Origin: Thermoplasmatota archaeon
GTDB lineage: Archaea > Thermoplasmatota > Thermoplasmata > GCA-020350865 > JAUVCJ01
Assembly (NCBI GenBank): GCA_030595765.1
Contig: JAUVCJ010000003.1
Span: forward strand, 1 to 31,104
DNA: 31,104 nucleotides
Direction of reading: 5' to 3'
Each line of letters starts with the position of its first letter. The first letter of the stretch is position 1. The notes under the pieces were generated by a model. It had not been told where the DNA came from. It ran no database searches and saw only the letters and a list, made by a program, of their open reading frames with translations. Both the position numbers and the translations under genes were made by a program. Positions 19,581 to 29,138 of the stretch are shown here, in pieces.

Positions 19581-19720
19581 GCTCGACCCAAGCAAAGTTC
19601 TGCGCGATCGCATTGAGAACTTTGCGAGGAGTGGCTATTTCCTTCTGGAACAGCCACGAAGTTCGACAGGAAGAGCGCGTGTTTGCGTTGGTTGCATCTT
19701 TCTCTCTATTTTTCTATTTT
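19581..19720 (+). ncRNA. Unidentified structured RNA behind the 23S gene, ending in a copy of the 23S terminator
   Basis: A TATA-like TTTAAAAAT (19551-19559) lies about 26 bases ahead of GCTCGACC (19581-19588), the same octamer that follows 23S at 19441-19448. In the 23S trailer that octamer runs straight into GTTCGACAGGAAGAG. Here about 72 bases are placed between them: a strong stem GCAAAGTTCT/AGAACTTTGC (19592-19601 with 19616-19625, closed by an inner TGCG/CGCA pair), then a hairpin GTGGCT-AGCCAC (19631-19657). CTCG at 19582 can also pair with CGAG at 19625-19628. The second copy of the 56-base terminator repeat follows. I can match it to no 5S, SRP, tRNA or C/D RNA. A guide or regulatory RNA, or a relic of rRNA-operon duplication, is possible. 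Confidence 0.5.
19661..19718 (+). repeat. Second copy of the 56-base 23S trailer/terminator repeat
   Basis: Matches 19449-19504 at all but two of 56 positions, both in the GAGTGCGCG / GAGCGCGTG segment. It ends in the same T-rich tract, followed by more T runs up to about 19732, and probably ends the small RNA upstream. The 19719-19838 stretch beyond it holds only AT-rich sequence and a TATA-like AATAATATC (19799-19807) ahead of the next gene. Confidence 0.8.
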
Positions 19721-19838
19721 TATCTACTTTAAGGGATTTTCACCAATATTCTACCCTTTCAAACCGCTTCTGATATTAGCATCTCAAGCCCAAATCCCAA
19801 ATAATATCTATCCGAATTGTAATTAGCCACCGATCATC

Positions 19839-22754
19839 ATGCAATATCGCAATAGAACCAGACGAGGAATAAGCTTCTTTTTTACGTTACTTCTTTTCAC
19901 AGGTGCTGTCCTGATGACATCCATGCCAGTAAATTCGGTACCTTCTGGATCCATCAGATATTGGGACCTCAACGAAAGTGGAGGTACAAACATCTTTGAC
20001 TCTATTGTTGGAGCCCAGGGTATGATAGACGGCGCAACATGGGAAACTGGCATAAACGAAACCGGCCTCCTTTTTGACGGCGTTGATGATTATGTGCAAA
20101 TACCAGATTCCCCTGAATTACGGCCATCCACCCTTTCCCTCTCATTTTGGATTAATCCCATTATAATCTCTGATTGCGGGTTGATAATCAAGAGGACTGG
20201 AACCAATACAAACGAAGACGCAAACTGGCAGGCTGAGATGAAGGCCAATGGAGATATCAAATTCAGCTACCACGACGGCTCTAGCTGGGAGGTATTTGTA
20301 ACTGATACTCAGCCAATCCAGGACATTGGGACATGGTACAACATTGTGATGACCTTTGATTCCGGCAACATCGATATCTATGTTGACGGCACTCTTAAGA
20401 ATTCTGGAGGGGGGTATCCACCGCTTAATACAACCCATACCAGCCCTGTCCAGTTTGGCAGAGGAGGCCCTGGTTATTTCAATGGAATAATGGATGATAT
20501 TGCAATCTATGACAGGGCACTTTCTGAGAATGAGATATTGGCTGATTTCCAGTCCTATGACCTTGCCGACCCAAGCTCGCTAGATCCAATCCCAGGAATA
20601 CCCGACCCGACCACTTCGTCCTTCACTGGCAATCTTGTTGCCCACTGGGACTTTGATTTCATGAAATCAAGCGATGTTCTAGACGTCAGTGGGAACAGCA
20701 ATGATGCATCAACCTCAGGCGGTGCCGGATACGGGAAAGGCGTGTTCTGGGACAGTTTTATTTTTACTGGCGAGAACTTCATGGAGATTCCAAACACTGA
20801 TGACCTCAACATGGAGGCTTTTACCATTGAGTTCTGGTTTTACCAAACTGAATACGGAACACCAAATGCCAGGATCCTTGAAAAAGGAGGGTACCAGGTT
20901 GGTGGCGGATATGGAATTGAGCTCAACCGATATGGAGCCCAGAATATTGGGTTCGTTGTCTGGGACGGCCTAACTTCCTATAACATTGATTCCGACGATA
21001 TCATACCGCTTAATACCTGGACTCACATAATCGCCAGCTTTGATGGTGAGAATATCAGGCTTTACATAGATGGAGCACTACAAGGCCAGCCGGTGCCAGC
21101 CCAGATGTCAACCAATACTGAACCCCTCTATGTTGGAAGGGCAGGCCGGAGCTATGCTGACCAATTTGTAGGCCAGCTGGATGAGTTGAAGATATGGGAG
21201 GGTGGGGCAAGTGATACGGACGCCCTTCAGTTGAACTCTGACTCCCAGCCCACCATTTCAAACAAACTGAGAATCGGTATGGAGGACCTGGCTGGCACGC
21301 TTTTTAATTCTGTATTTTTCTATATAGGCGTGGCAATGATAGTGGTAATCATCCTGACCATCATCGCATCCATTTTGTCACTCAAAGCAAAGAAGGCGAA
21401 TTTAAAATACAGATTCGGCCAGGCCAGAAAAGGCGGATTTAGCAAAGTATTTGAAATTGCCCAAGGGACGCAAGACCAGGCAGCGCATATCGAAGGCCAG
21501 GATGTTCTGGCTGGCTGGAAAGAAGCAATATCTACATCACCTATTGCAGGGAGCTTCATCAAACCGGAAACCCTGGATTTATACGCATTGGTTCAAACCA
21601 AAAAAGTTTGGGGAGCTATGGTTTTTGCAGACAAGGAAACAGAGAGCTTTACTACTGAGAAAAGGGAGGTCTCTGGCTCTCTTCCCTATATTTATGATGA
21701 CCCATCGCCAACTGCTCTAACTGACTACACTGACTATGTGGTTGAATATCCAGTGTCTGGAACCACCCATACCTGCCCGGATTGCAATGAACTTGGGGAT
21801 GTAGAATGCGAGACATGTGCTGGCAAAAAGGAGATTAAATGCCCGGACTGCGGAGGTAATGGTGTTCTGGAGTGCAATGCTTGTGACATGGGCTCCAACT
21901 CCTGCCCGGATTGTGATGGCAATGGAAAGCATACATGTATGTATTGCGGGGGAGAGGGCCAAACTGGCGGGTCAGGAAGAGGGAGATGGATAACGGTGAT
22001 TGACAATAAAGGCACTCACTACGTGCATGAAAGCGGATATAGTGAAAGAAAATCCTGCTTTTTCTGTAATGGAAACGGCAAAGTTAATTGCGAAAGCTGT
22101 AATGGAAAGGGCTCCACAAGGTGTGAAAAATGTGGGGGCATGGGAAATCTGGATTGTAACAAATGCTCAACACAGGGAATAATAGTCTGCCCCGATTGCG
22201 TTGGCTCAGGCCGAGTAACATGCTCTCGCTGTGCAGGCCACACAAAAATATCTGAAGTTGACTATAAAATATGGACGTATAAGCATCATACCATGCAGGA
22301 GGTTAATGGGGATGTACCTGGAGATATTCGGGAGGATGAATACAAAGACCCTGAAATCGGTTCTTTGGAAATGGATAGCCTGCAAGCGTCTATTCCAGAT
22401 CAACTGGAAGAAAAGGATACTGGCAACAGAATGTTTGCTTGGGCAAAGGCCCGGTACAGCGCATGGAACGTTCCAGGAGATAAGGTAATATTCCAGAGAT
22501 TCCGGGCAAAACTTCTTCCAGTAACTGAGATTCATGTGAAATCTTCTGCGAATAAGGATGGCGCAACGGTTTTCAAGCTCTGGGCAGTCGGCGGAAAAAA
22601 GAGATCTCGGCTGCATGCCCAGGAAACCCCTGATGCGTTCAACACCTCATTCACTGGCCACAAGATGGCCTTCAGGTTTGCAGTGCTAGCAGAGATGTAT
22701 TTCCTGACTCTCCTGATACTAAAGGCGTTCGACATCGGCATGCCACCTCTTTGA
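19839..22754 (+). CDS. Membrane protein with two extracellular LamG domains and a cytoplasmic DnaJ-type cysteine-rich region
   Basis: 971 residues. A TATA-like box about 35 bases upstream supports the ATG at 19839. Residues 1-32 form a signal peptide with an RNRTRR start. Two concanavalin A-like (LamG) domains follow at about 37-225 and 262-465; each shows LLFDGVDDYVQIPD- or ENFMEIPN-like strands, SFWI/EFWF, a TWYNIVMTFD or TWTHIIASFD strand and an IDGAL/VDGTL strand. A membrane segment lies at about 488-512, then KAKKANLKYR as a positive-inside flank. The cytoplasmic part carries 12 CxxC motifs (about 646-795), many as CPDCxGxG, the zinc-binding pattern of the DnaJ central domain but about three times as long, interrupted by a Gly/Ser loop (about 707-732). 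A further 170 residues follow with no recognised fold. The LamG part should bind surface glycans; the zinc part may bind unfolded protein or scaffold partners. Function is inferred. Confidence 0.88.
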   Translation: MQYRNRTRRGISFFFTLLLFTGAVLMTSMPVNSVPSGSIRYWDLNESGGTNIFDSIVGAQGMIDGATWETGINETGLLFDGVDDYVQIPDSPELRPSTLSLSFWINPIIISDCGLIIKRTGTNTNEDANWQAEMKANGDIKFSYHDGSSWEVFVTDTQPIQDIGTWYNIVMTFDSGNIDIYVDGTLKNSGGGYPPLNTTHTSPVQFGRGGPGYFNGIMDDIAIYDRALSENEILADFQSYDLADPSSLDPIPGIPDPTTSSFTGNLVAHWDFDFMKSSDVLDVSGNSNDASTSGGAGYGKGVFWDSFIFTGENFMEIPNTDDLNMEAFTIEFWFYQTEYGTPNARILEKGGYQVGGGYGIELNRYGAQNIGFVVWDGLTSYNIDSDDIIPLNTWTHIIASFDGENIRLYIDGALQGQPVPAQMSTNTEPLYVGRAGRSYADQFVGQLDELKIWEGGASDTDALQLNSDSQPTISNKLRIGMEDLAGTLFNSVFFYIGVAMIVVIILTIIASILSLKAKKANLKYRFGQARKGGFSKVFEIAQGTQDQAAHIEGQDVLAGWKEAISTSPIAGSFIKPETLDLYALVQTKKVWGAMVFADKETESFTTEKREVSGSLPYIYDDPSPTALTDYTDYVVEYPVSGTTHTCPDCNELGDVECETCAGKKEIKCPDCGGNGVLECNACDMGSNSCPDCDGNGKHTCMYCGGEGQTGGSGRGRWITVIDNKGTHYVHESGYSERKSCFFCNGNGKVNCESCNGKGSTRCEKCGGMGNLDCNKCSTQGIIVCPDCVGSGRVTCSRCAGHTKISEVDYKIWTYKHHTMQEVNGDVPGDIREDEYKDPEIGSLEMDSLQASIPDQLEEKDTGNRMFAWAKARYSAWNVPGDKVIFQRFRAKLLPVTEIHVKSSANKDGATVFKLWAVGGKKRSRLHAQETPDAFNTSFTGHKMAFRFAVLAEMYFLTLLILKAFDIGMPPL

Positions 22755-22924
22755 TTTCTGCTTTAGCGTCGAGCAACCCCTTATCCAGATTGTTCTGTAA
22801 TATACGGAGGCCTTCATTGTGACAACTACGATGTAAAATCGCCTGAGCAGAGTGACAAGCTTCTATCATTGTGCCAAAACGCTTTAGTTGAACCTCTGCA
22901 TGCCCCAGATGAAGAGGTTGTGAT

Positions 22925-25900
22925 ATGTCGCTGGACTGGAAGAGAATTATTGCTCTCACGCTATTGGGTATGCTACTCACAATGCTATTGCCTTTTTTCC
23001 CCACCAACGAGTTTTTGCCGGGCGTTCAGGGAGCCAGCGGTTCATATGACCTGGTTCTCATAAACGAGTTCATGGCAGCTCCAAGCAGTGACTGGGATGG
23101 AGATGGTCTCTATGACCCGGCTGATGATGAATGGGTGGAGATGTTCAATCCAGGTGACCAGCCTGTCAATGTGACCGGCCTATGGCTTGGTGATGGCTCC
23201 TCTATGCGCCAGATCACAGGAAACGGCGCGATCCCTTCCATGGGCTTCCTGATGGTATTTGGTAGCGACTATGGCTCGCTTTCGCTCAATAACGGTGGGG
23301 ATGATATTGAGCTTCGAGACACTGATGGCACTACCCTGGTAGAAAGCATCACCTATGGTTCTCAGAATAGTAATATCTCTGAAGGCAGGGAAACAGACGG
23401 TTCTACCCATTGGGTAAACTTTGCCGAGCCAACTCCAGGCGCGCGAAATCAGGACACTCCACCGACAATGAGCCTTTTAGGCCATTCGCCATCGAACCCT
23501 GAGGTTGGAGTTGATGTGATAATTGAGGCAAATGTCAATGATGATTTCATTCTTGCCAGCGTGGAATTGAATCATTCCATTGATGGCAGCCCCTGGAGCA
23601 TCATCCATATGAAAGACGACGGGATCGCACCGGACGATAATATCGGAGATGGCATCTATTCGGCATCAATGCCTAGCCAGGCCGCAGGTATCGTTGTAGA
23701 GTATCGCATTGATGCAATGGATGATTCTGGACAGCTGACATCCAGCCAGGTCATGCAGTATGCCCACACCTTAGAAGCTCCTGATATTCTCATCAACGAG
23801 ATCCTGCCCAAAGCCGGGTCGGACTGGAACAACGATGGTTTTTCAAACTACGATGATGAGTTCGCGGAGCTGTTGAACAATGGTAGCACCCTAGTAAACC
23901 TGGGAGGATGGGAATTGAAAGACCTCGCCAACTCGTATACTCTGGGTCTTGGAGTGTGGCTGGACCCAGGCCAGAGGCATGTGATGTTCAGAAGCGAGCT
24001 AGGCTTTGCCCTCAATGACTACAACGAGGTTGTGAGCCTGTTCAATGACACTGCTTCATTAGTTGATTCTTTTTCATACAGCTCTAGCATTCTGGATGTC
24101 CCATGGGGTGCCTGGCCTGAAGGAAGCGGGGCTTGGCAGCAGTTGGACCACCCCACACCAGGCAATGCCAACAGCTATCCCTACAACGCCCCTCCTGAGA
24201 TCTCAAGCGTTGAGCTGGAGCCATTGATACCATCATCAACTGACTCCATCGAGGTTAGTGCCAGGGTTATTGACCCGGAAGAGAAGCTTACCCAGGTGAG
24301 ACTTGGATGGACTATAGATAACGTGAGCTGGACATGGGTCAACATGACAGGGGATCCAGTATTCAGCGCATTCATCCCAGCTCATCCGCATGGCACCATT
24401 CTCAAGATATCCATCAAAGCTGCTGACGCATCCGGAAACATTTCCATTCATGATACAATGGCAGTTGAGGTAAATGATGTTGATTCTGCTCTCTTCATAA
24501 ATGAGATAATGGCAGCTCCAGATTCCGATTGGGATGGCGATGGGGTCCAGGACAGCTACAGAGATGAATGGATCGAGATATTCAATGCTGGGGCCGCCCT
24601 TGTCAACCTGACTGGCTACGTTCTAGGAGATCCCTCATCGGATTGGGTCATCACCAATGGTTCGGTACCACCAGGCGGCTTCATGGTATTCTTCGGTTCG
24701 GACTGGGGCAGTGCCCTGACACTGAACAACGGTGGTGAGGCCGTTACCCTTATTTCACCAGACGGACTTCTTATAGACTCCAGAAGCTACTCGCCTATGA
24801 CATCAGGTTGTGTAGAGGCTAGAGTACCAGATGGAAATAGGAACTGGGAGCTACTTTCGGAACCCACCCCAGGAGCACGCAACATTGATGAGCCTCCAGA
24901 GGTGCTTGATTTCGGCATCACTCCTCAGAATCCAGGCCCGGGCCAGGATGTTGTTTTTGCATTATCGGCCATTGATGATTACCCAACACTATCAGCTACA
25001 TTGCATTATTCACTGGATAATATTACCTGGCTCCAGCTAGATATGCCTCTGAACAATGGAAGTTTTATGGCAGAAGTTCCAGGCCAGCCCCCAACCAGCG
25101 TTTTGGAGTACTACATTGAGGTGGTGGATGACCTCGGCCAGTTTGTCAAGCTTCCAGTAAACAGCTCTAGCCAGGTGTTCTTCTCGACAGATCCCCAGGT
25201 GATCATCAACGAGTTTATGGCCCTGCCCAAATCTCAAGATTGGGACGGGGATGGCATTCCTTCATCAACAGATGAGTGGGTGGAGCTTTTCAATGCTGGC
25301 TCCCAACCTGTTGATCTTAGTCGCTGGATCCTAGATGATCTGGCAGGAGGCGGCTCGTCGCCGTATACCCTGCCTTTTGGCACCCAGCTTGGCGCAGGAG
25401 AATATCTTGTTCTGGGAAAAGAGGAGACCGGCCTTGGCCTGAACAATGCTGGCGACGAGTTGAATCTGTACAATGAAATAGGGTGGCTGGTTGACAACCT
25501 GACCTATGATTCAGGGGAGTTTGATGTATCGTGGGGGATATGCAATAGCCTGCTAAACGCCATGCCTGACAATCTTTGCTCTTACAGCGATCCAACCCCT
25601 GGCCTTCCCAATCCTGACCCCTATCCAACCCTGCCCATTATTCTCTTGTCCAGCATCTTCTATTCTGGCCCTGAGGAATACGGCCTCATCACCATCCTAA
25701 ATCCGGGGACCGAAGCCGTTGATATCTCATACTGGCGAATAGGAGATGGTGAGGGCACAGTTATCTTCCCGAACAGGACACTACTCGATTCTGGAGCTGA
25801 ACTTACCCTTGCCTACTCTGGAGCTCTTGCCGAAGAGGTGACAGGCCATGCTGTTGACTTCGAGTACATGAACACCTCAAGCGTGCCTGAGCTCATTAGA

Positions 25901-27811
25901 GGGGAATGGCCTGTCCTGGCCAACAGCGGGGACGAGGTGTTTCTAAAAGACCCATGGGGCAGGCTGATAGATGCCGTTGTCTTCGGTAGCTCAGAGCGCA
26001 TGGTAGAGGGATGGGCAGGTGAGCCCGTTCCCTGGCCAGGCAAAGGCAAGCTTCTAATCAGAAGAAGTGATACCGACACAAACAGTTTGGCTGACTGGAC
26101 AGGCCTGGAAACATATAGCCTCGGAGGCTCTAACTTTGACCTTTTCACAACTACTGATACCTCGGTAACGGTGTTCTCCTCTCCAGACTCCTCGCACACC
26201 AGCATCATATCGCTAATCGACAACGCAACCACTTCCATCACTCTTGGGCTCTATGAACTTACCTCGCCCACCCTTACCGGTGCTCTGGCAGATGCACTGG
26301 ACCGCGGGGTATCAATCCGCATCCTGATGGAAGGCAACCCAGTAGGTTGGAGCATGACCAATGGTGACCCTGACGATGATTATAGGAGTGAGCCGTACAC
26401 ACAGAAAGCCATGTTGACACAGCTTGATTCAAAGGGCGCCCGGATACGTTTCATGGTAACCAACCAGAGCTTGGGAGCACGTTACAATTACCTGCATGCC
26501 AAATACATGATCGTCGATTCCGAAAAGCTGCTTGTAGGCTCTGAGAACTTCAAGCCCAGTGGGATACCAAGCGACACCAGCTACGGCAACAGAGGCTGGT
26601 TCGCAGTTGTGAAAGACAGTGGAGCCGCCGGTTTCATGGAAGAAGTCTTTGCCCATGATTGGAACGGCTCTGGCTATGACATCGCGATCTTCAACGCCAG
26701 CAGCGATGTCTATGGGGCTCCGCCACAAGGATTCATTCTTGACACCAACACTCTGAGTTGGAATTATCAACCAGCTTTCAGCCCGTTCACTGCTGAAGGG
26801 GTGGATACATCGGTGATACTGGCTCCAGACACAACACTTCACGAAGATGCCATTCTTGGTCTTCTGGCATCGGCGCAGGACAGGATCTATGTGGAACTGC
26901 TGGATCTGAATCTGGAGTGGAACAGCGGTTCGCATTACTCCAATAACCTGTACCTTGAGGCGCTTATTGACGCTGCCGAACGGGGGTGCCGTGTCCTGGT
27001 GCTTCTTGATTCTCGATATGTTGATCCCAGCGACATTGCAGGCCTTGACAACCACGATGCAATGGTGGCCATAAACGACCTTGCAGCCCAGAAGGATCTT
27101 GACCTTGAGGCTCGTCTTGTGAACCTTGATATCTTAGGCCTATCCAAGGTGCATAACAAAGGGCTGGTTGTGGATGGCATGCGCGTCCTGATATCCAGCA
27201 TCAACTGGAATCGCAACTCGGTCACAAGCAACAGGGAGGTTGCCCTCATTCTGGAATCCGAGGAGGTAGGCCAGTACTTCGAGAGGATATTCTTCTGGGA
27301 CTGGAACAGGCCTCCGATTGTTGATTTAGGCAACGACCTTACACTAAGAACTGGCCAGTATCTAAGCCTGAACGATTCGACCTGTGTGGATGATGGTGTC
27401 GGAACCCTAACTTTTACTTGGGACATAGGCGATGGCGAGGTATACGTAGGCTCAACTCTAGATCAGGTATTCACAGAGCCAGGTATCTATGAGGTCACAC
27501 TGACTGTAAGCGATGGGCAATATCTTGTGGCCGATTCCCTCACAGTTGTGGTTCACCAGACTCTTAGCAGGGATGCTGGGATATTCACCAATGGCCTATA
27601 CATACTTGCGATGGTGTTGGTTGCGGCTGCTGCTGGAGTCGGCTTCCTCCTTTTGAGAAAAAAGCCTAAGGTAGATGATGGTACGCTTCAAAATCCAAAA
27701 AGCCCTGGCAATGTGGATGTGGCGGAGCTTGAAAGCGAAGATGAACCCGCTGTTATTGGCGAGGATGAGCTACAGGTTAAAAGAGAAGATGCCCCAGAGC
27801 TTGATAAGTAG
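22925..27811 (+). CDS. Secreted lamin-tail-domain / phospholipase D / PKD protein with C-terminal membrane anchor
   Basis: 1628 residues, ATG preceded by an AGAGGTTGTGAT ribosome binding site. The signal peptide covers residues 1-36. Lamin-tail (LTD) domains lie at about 43-178, 289-418, 520-655 and 758-898, with a more diverged fifth at about 905-1065; they alternate with beta-sandwich modules marked by YSLDN or NHSIDG and by EYxIxxxD. Each good LTD starts INEFMAxPxSDWDGDG and carries a calcium-type acidic loop. Two PLD-type modules follow, with HxKxxxxD at H1191/K1193/D1198 and H1410/K1412/D1417, enough for one complete two-HKD active site. A PKD domain (about 1458-1545, WDIGDG and PGIYEVTLTVSD) and a membrane helix (about 1556-1578, then RKK) end the fold, with an acidic tail. 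LTD-plus-PLD suggests an extracellular nuclease or phospholipase held at the cell surface. Substrate unknown. It ends 6 bases from the convergent DUF362 gene. Confidence 0.9.
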   Translation: MSLDWKRIIALTLLGMLLTMLLPFFPTNEFLPGVQGASGSYDLVLINEFMAAPSSDWDGDGLYDPADDEWVEMFNPGDQPVNVTGLWLGDGSSMRQITGNGAIPSMGFLMVFGSDYGSLSLNNGGDDIELRDTDGTTLVESITYGSQNSNISEGRETDGSTHWVNFAEPTPGARNQDTPPTMSLLGHSPSNPEVGVDVIIEANVNDDFILASVELNHSIDGSPWSIIHMKDDGIAPDDNIGDGIYSASMPSQAAGIVVEYRIDAMDDSGQLTSSQVMQYAHTLEAPDILINEILPKAGSDWNNDGFSNYDDEFAELLNNGSTLVNLGGWELKDLANSYTLGLGVWLDPGQRHVMFRSELGFALNDYNEVVSLFNDTASLVDSFSYSSSILDVPWGAWPEGSGAWQQLDHPTPGNANSYPYNAPPEISSVELEPLIPSSTDSIEVSARVIDPEEKLTQVRLGWTIDNVSWTWVNMTGDPVFSAFIPAHPHGTILKISIKAADASGNISIHDTMAVEVNDVDSALFINEIMAAPDSDWDGDGVQDSYRDEWIEIFNAGAALVNLTGYVLGDPSSDWVITNGSVPPGGFMVFFGSDWGSALTLNNGGEAVTLISPDGLLIDSRSYSPMTSGCVEARVPDGNRNWELLSEPTPGARNIDEPPEVLDFGITPQNPGPGQDVVFALSAIDDYPTLSATLHYSLDNITWLQLDMPLNNGSFMAEVPGQPPTSVLEYYIEVVDDLGQFVKLPVNSSSQVFFSTDPQVIINEFMALPKSQDWDGDGIPSSTDEWVELFNAGSQPVDLSRWILDDLAGGGSSPYTLPFGTQLGAGEYLVLGKEETGLGLNNAGDELNLYNEIGWLVDNLTYDSGEFDVSWGICNSLLNAMPDNLCSYSDPTPGLPNPDPYPTLPIILLSSIFYSGPEEYGLITILNPGTEAVDISYWRIGDGEGTVIFPNRTLLDSGAELTLAYSGALAEEVTGHAVDFEYMNTSSVPELIRGEWPVLANSGDEVFLKDPWGRLIDAVVFGSSERMVEGWAGEPVPWPGKGKLLIRRSDTDTNSLADWTGLETYSLGGSNFDLFTTTDTSVTVFSSPDSSHTSIISLIDNATTSITLGLYELTSPTLTGALADALDRGVSIRILMEGNPVGWSMTNGDPDDDYRSEPYTQKAMLTQLDSKGARIRFMVTNQSLGARYNYLHAKYMIVDSEKLLVGSENFKPSGIPSDTSYGNRGWFAVVKDSGAAGFMEEVFAHDWNGSGYDIAIFNASSDVYGAPPQGFILDTNTLSWNYQPAFSPFTAEGVDTSVILAPDTTLHEDAILGLLASAQDRIYVELLDLNLEWNSGSHYSNNLYLEALIDAAERGCRVLVLLDSRYVDPSDIAGLDNHDAMVAINDLAAQKDLDLEARLVNLDILGLSKVHNKGLVVDGMRVLISSINWNRNSVTSNREVALILESEEVGQYFERIFFWDWNRPPIVDLGNDLTLRTGQYLSLNDSTCVDDGVGTLTFTWDIGDGEVYVGSTLDQVFTEPGIYEVTLTVSDGQYLVADSLTVVVHQTLSRDAGIFTNGLYILAMVLVAAAAGVGFLLLRKKPKVDDGTLQNPKSPGNVDVAELESEDEPAVIGEDELQVKREDAPELDK

Positions 27812-27817
27812 GGTTGA

Positions 27818-28864
27818 TCAGACCTCGACAAGCTCGTATTTTGTGCTACCCAGCCCAATCGCCTCTCCGTATTCAAGTATGTACCTGCCGCCGTAGGTTT
27901 TCTTACCCTCTCTTTTGTCCAGCAGATCCAACGAGGCCTTGTCGATCGCAACCGGGTCAAGTGAAGCCAACACTCCAAGGTCAGCATATTTAGGCTTCAT
28001 GGGTTTTCCATAGCAATCGCAGTTCTTGGTAAGGTTCACTGCGAAATTGATGTAGATGTTCTGTTTCTCCAGCTGGGCAGCAAGTGCGTATTCAGCCACC
28101 TTTTCCTTGAAGGTCTTGGCAATCGAGGCCTTGAGCCAGTTGATCCCGATAGCCGCGCTTGGGCATACTGCCATGCAGGCAACGCAGCCTATGCATATGT
28201 CCTTGTCTATCTTGGCCTTCGGCCCTAGCTGAATAGCGTTCACAGGGCAGTTTTTTGCACACAACCCGCATGCGTTGCACTTGCGCGCTGTAACGGTAGG
28301 TTTGGCCTTGAGGTGTATAGCAAGCTTGCCACCTCGAGCAGCACAGCCCATCGCCAGCTGCTTGATGGCTCCTCCGTATCCAGCCATCATGTGCCCCTTG
28401 AAGTGGCTGATGACCAACAGCTGCTGAGCTTTGGCAATAAGCGAGCCGATCTTGCATGAGCTGAAATGCTTGCCATCCACCTCCACATCGGTGAACTCAT
28501 TGCCGAACTCGCCGTCTGCGATCCTTACTGGCAACCTGGTAAAGCCATGGTCCTTTGCAAGTTGGATGTGCTTCTCACTGGTCATCCTCTCTCCCCGATA
28601 CAGAACATTGGTATCGGTGAAAAACGACTCAACCCCTTTGCCCTCCAGCAGGTCAATGATGCCATCCAGGTTATCCGCACCAAGGTATGTGACATTGCCC
28701 TTCTCACCGAAATGAAGCTTCAGAGGTATGGGGCTGGACAACTCCCAGCTCGCCTCCTCCATTACTTTCTCCAGAACCTTAACAGAAGCCGCTTGGACAG
28801 CCTTAACATCATCACCGCTTCCGATCCCTGAGAAATACACATTGGGCATTGGTATCACCATCAT
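27818..28864 (-). CDS. DUF362 protein with two 4Fe-4S ferredoxin clusters
   Basis: 348 residues from the ATG at 28864; a longer in-frame reading to 28996 adds a poorly conserved, low-quality N-terminus and is not preferred. A TATA-like TTTTTAAT (about 28917-28909) fits a leader of about 24 bases. The N-terminal two thirds is the DUF362 fold (KLHFGEKGN, FFTDTNVLYRG, GFTRLPVRIADG, ISHFKGHMMAGYGGAIKQLAMG). Two bacterial-type ferredoxin clusters follow: C196-x2-C199-x2-C202-x3-C206-P and C224-x2-C227-x2-C230-x3-C234-P. The C-terminal part (DPVAIDKASLDLL, GRYILEYGEAIGLG) is also typical of the family. DUF362 proteins are common in archaea and anaerobes. They are thought to be redox or cluster-carrying proteins in the cytoplasm, but no reaction is established. 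The single C-N-C-D-C run near the end (NLTKNCDCYG) may be a further metal ligand. Confidence 0.9.
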   Translation of the reverse strand: MMVIPMPNVYFSGIGSGDDVKAVQAASVKVLEKVMEEASWELSSPIPLKLHFGEKGNVTYLGADNLDGIIDLLEGKGVESFFTDTNVLYRGERMTSEKHIQLAKDHGFTRLPVRIADGEFGNEFTDVEVDGKHFSSCKIGSLIAKAQQLLVISHFKGHMMAGYGGAIKQLAMGCAARGGKLAIHLKAKPTVTARKCNACGLCAKNCPVNAIQLGPKAKIDKDICIGCVACMAVCPSAAIGINWLKASIAKTFKEKVAEYALAAQLEKQNIYINFAVNLTKNCDCYGKPMKPKYADLGVLASLDPVAIDKASLDLLDKREGKKTYGGRYILEYGEAIGLGSTKYELVEV

Positions 28865-29049
28865 TCCAGCCCACAGAGGCAGGCTTGTATGGGTATGCAC
28901 ATTGGAAGGATGATTAAAAAGATGTTTGGTAAGTGGCGTTAAATTTCTTCGTAGCTCAGTTAGGAAGCATGGCCGAGTTAGCAGTGGCGGGCCCATCCAA
29001 GCTGTCCGTTTCTTAGGTTTCTTCCTCGTGTCGCTTCCCTGAAATTTTT

Positions 29050-29138
29050 GTTATTCATATCAACATACTGATATGATTTAGCCATATTTGTATCATTATG
29101 ATGATATGTTTATATACTGTTATAGCCCTGATATTACT
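29050..29138 (+). promoter_or_regulatory. Leaderless promoter of the DUF4143 ATPase gene with nested CATATC/GATATG palindromes
   Basis: TTTATATAC at 29109-29117 is a TATA box centred about 26 bases before the ATG at 29139, so the transcript should be leaderless. Just upstream, CATATC (29056-29061) faces GATATG (29070-29075) across 8 bases, and further CATAT and GATATG words follow at 29083-29087 and 29102-29107. The last one abuts the TATA box. This is the usual layout of a repressor operator, perhaps for self-control. Confidence 0.5.

Noticed and set aside
19500..19838. A 5S rRNA gene after 23S.
   Set aside because: No 5S consensus or 120-nt fold is found; the hairpins at 19592-19657 do not fit 5S, SRP or tRNA structure.
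28951..28990. GTAGCTCAGTTAGGAAGC resembles a tRNA D-arm.
   Set aside because: No anticodon stem, T-arm or acceptor pairing can be built around it on either strand, and it lies in the upstream region of the DUF362 gene.
28865..28996. Longer N-terminus of the DUF362 protein up to 28996.
   Set aside because: The added 44 residues are not family-like and would lie upstream of the TATA-like box.
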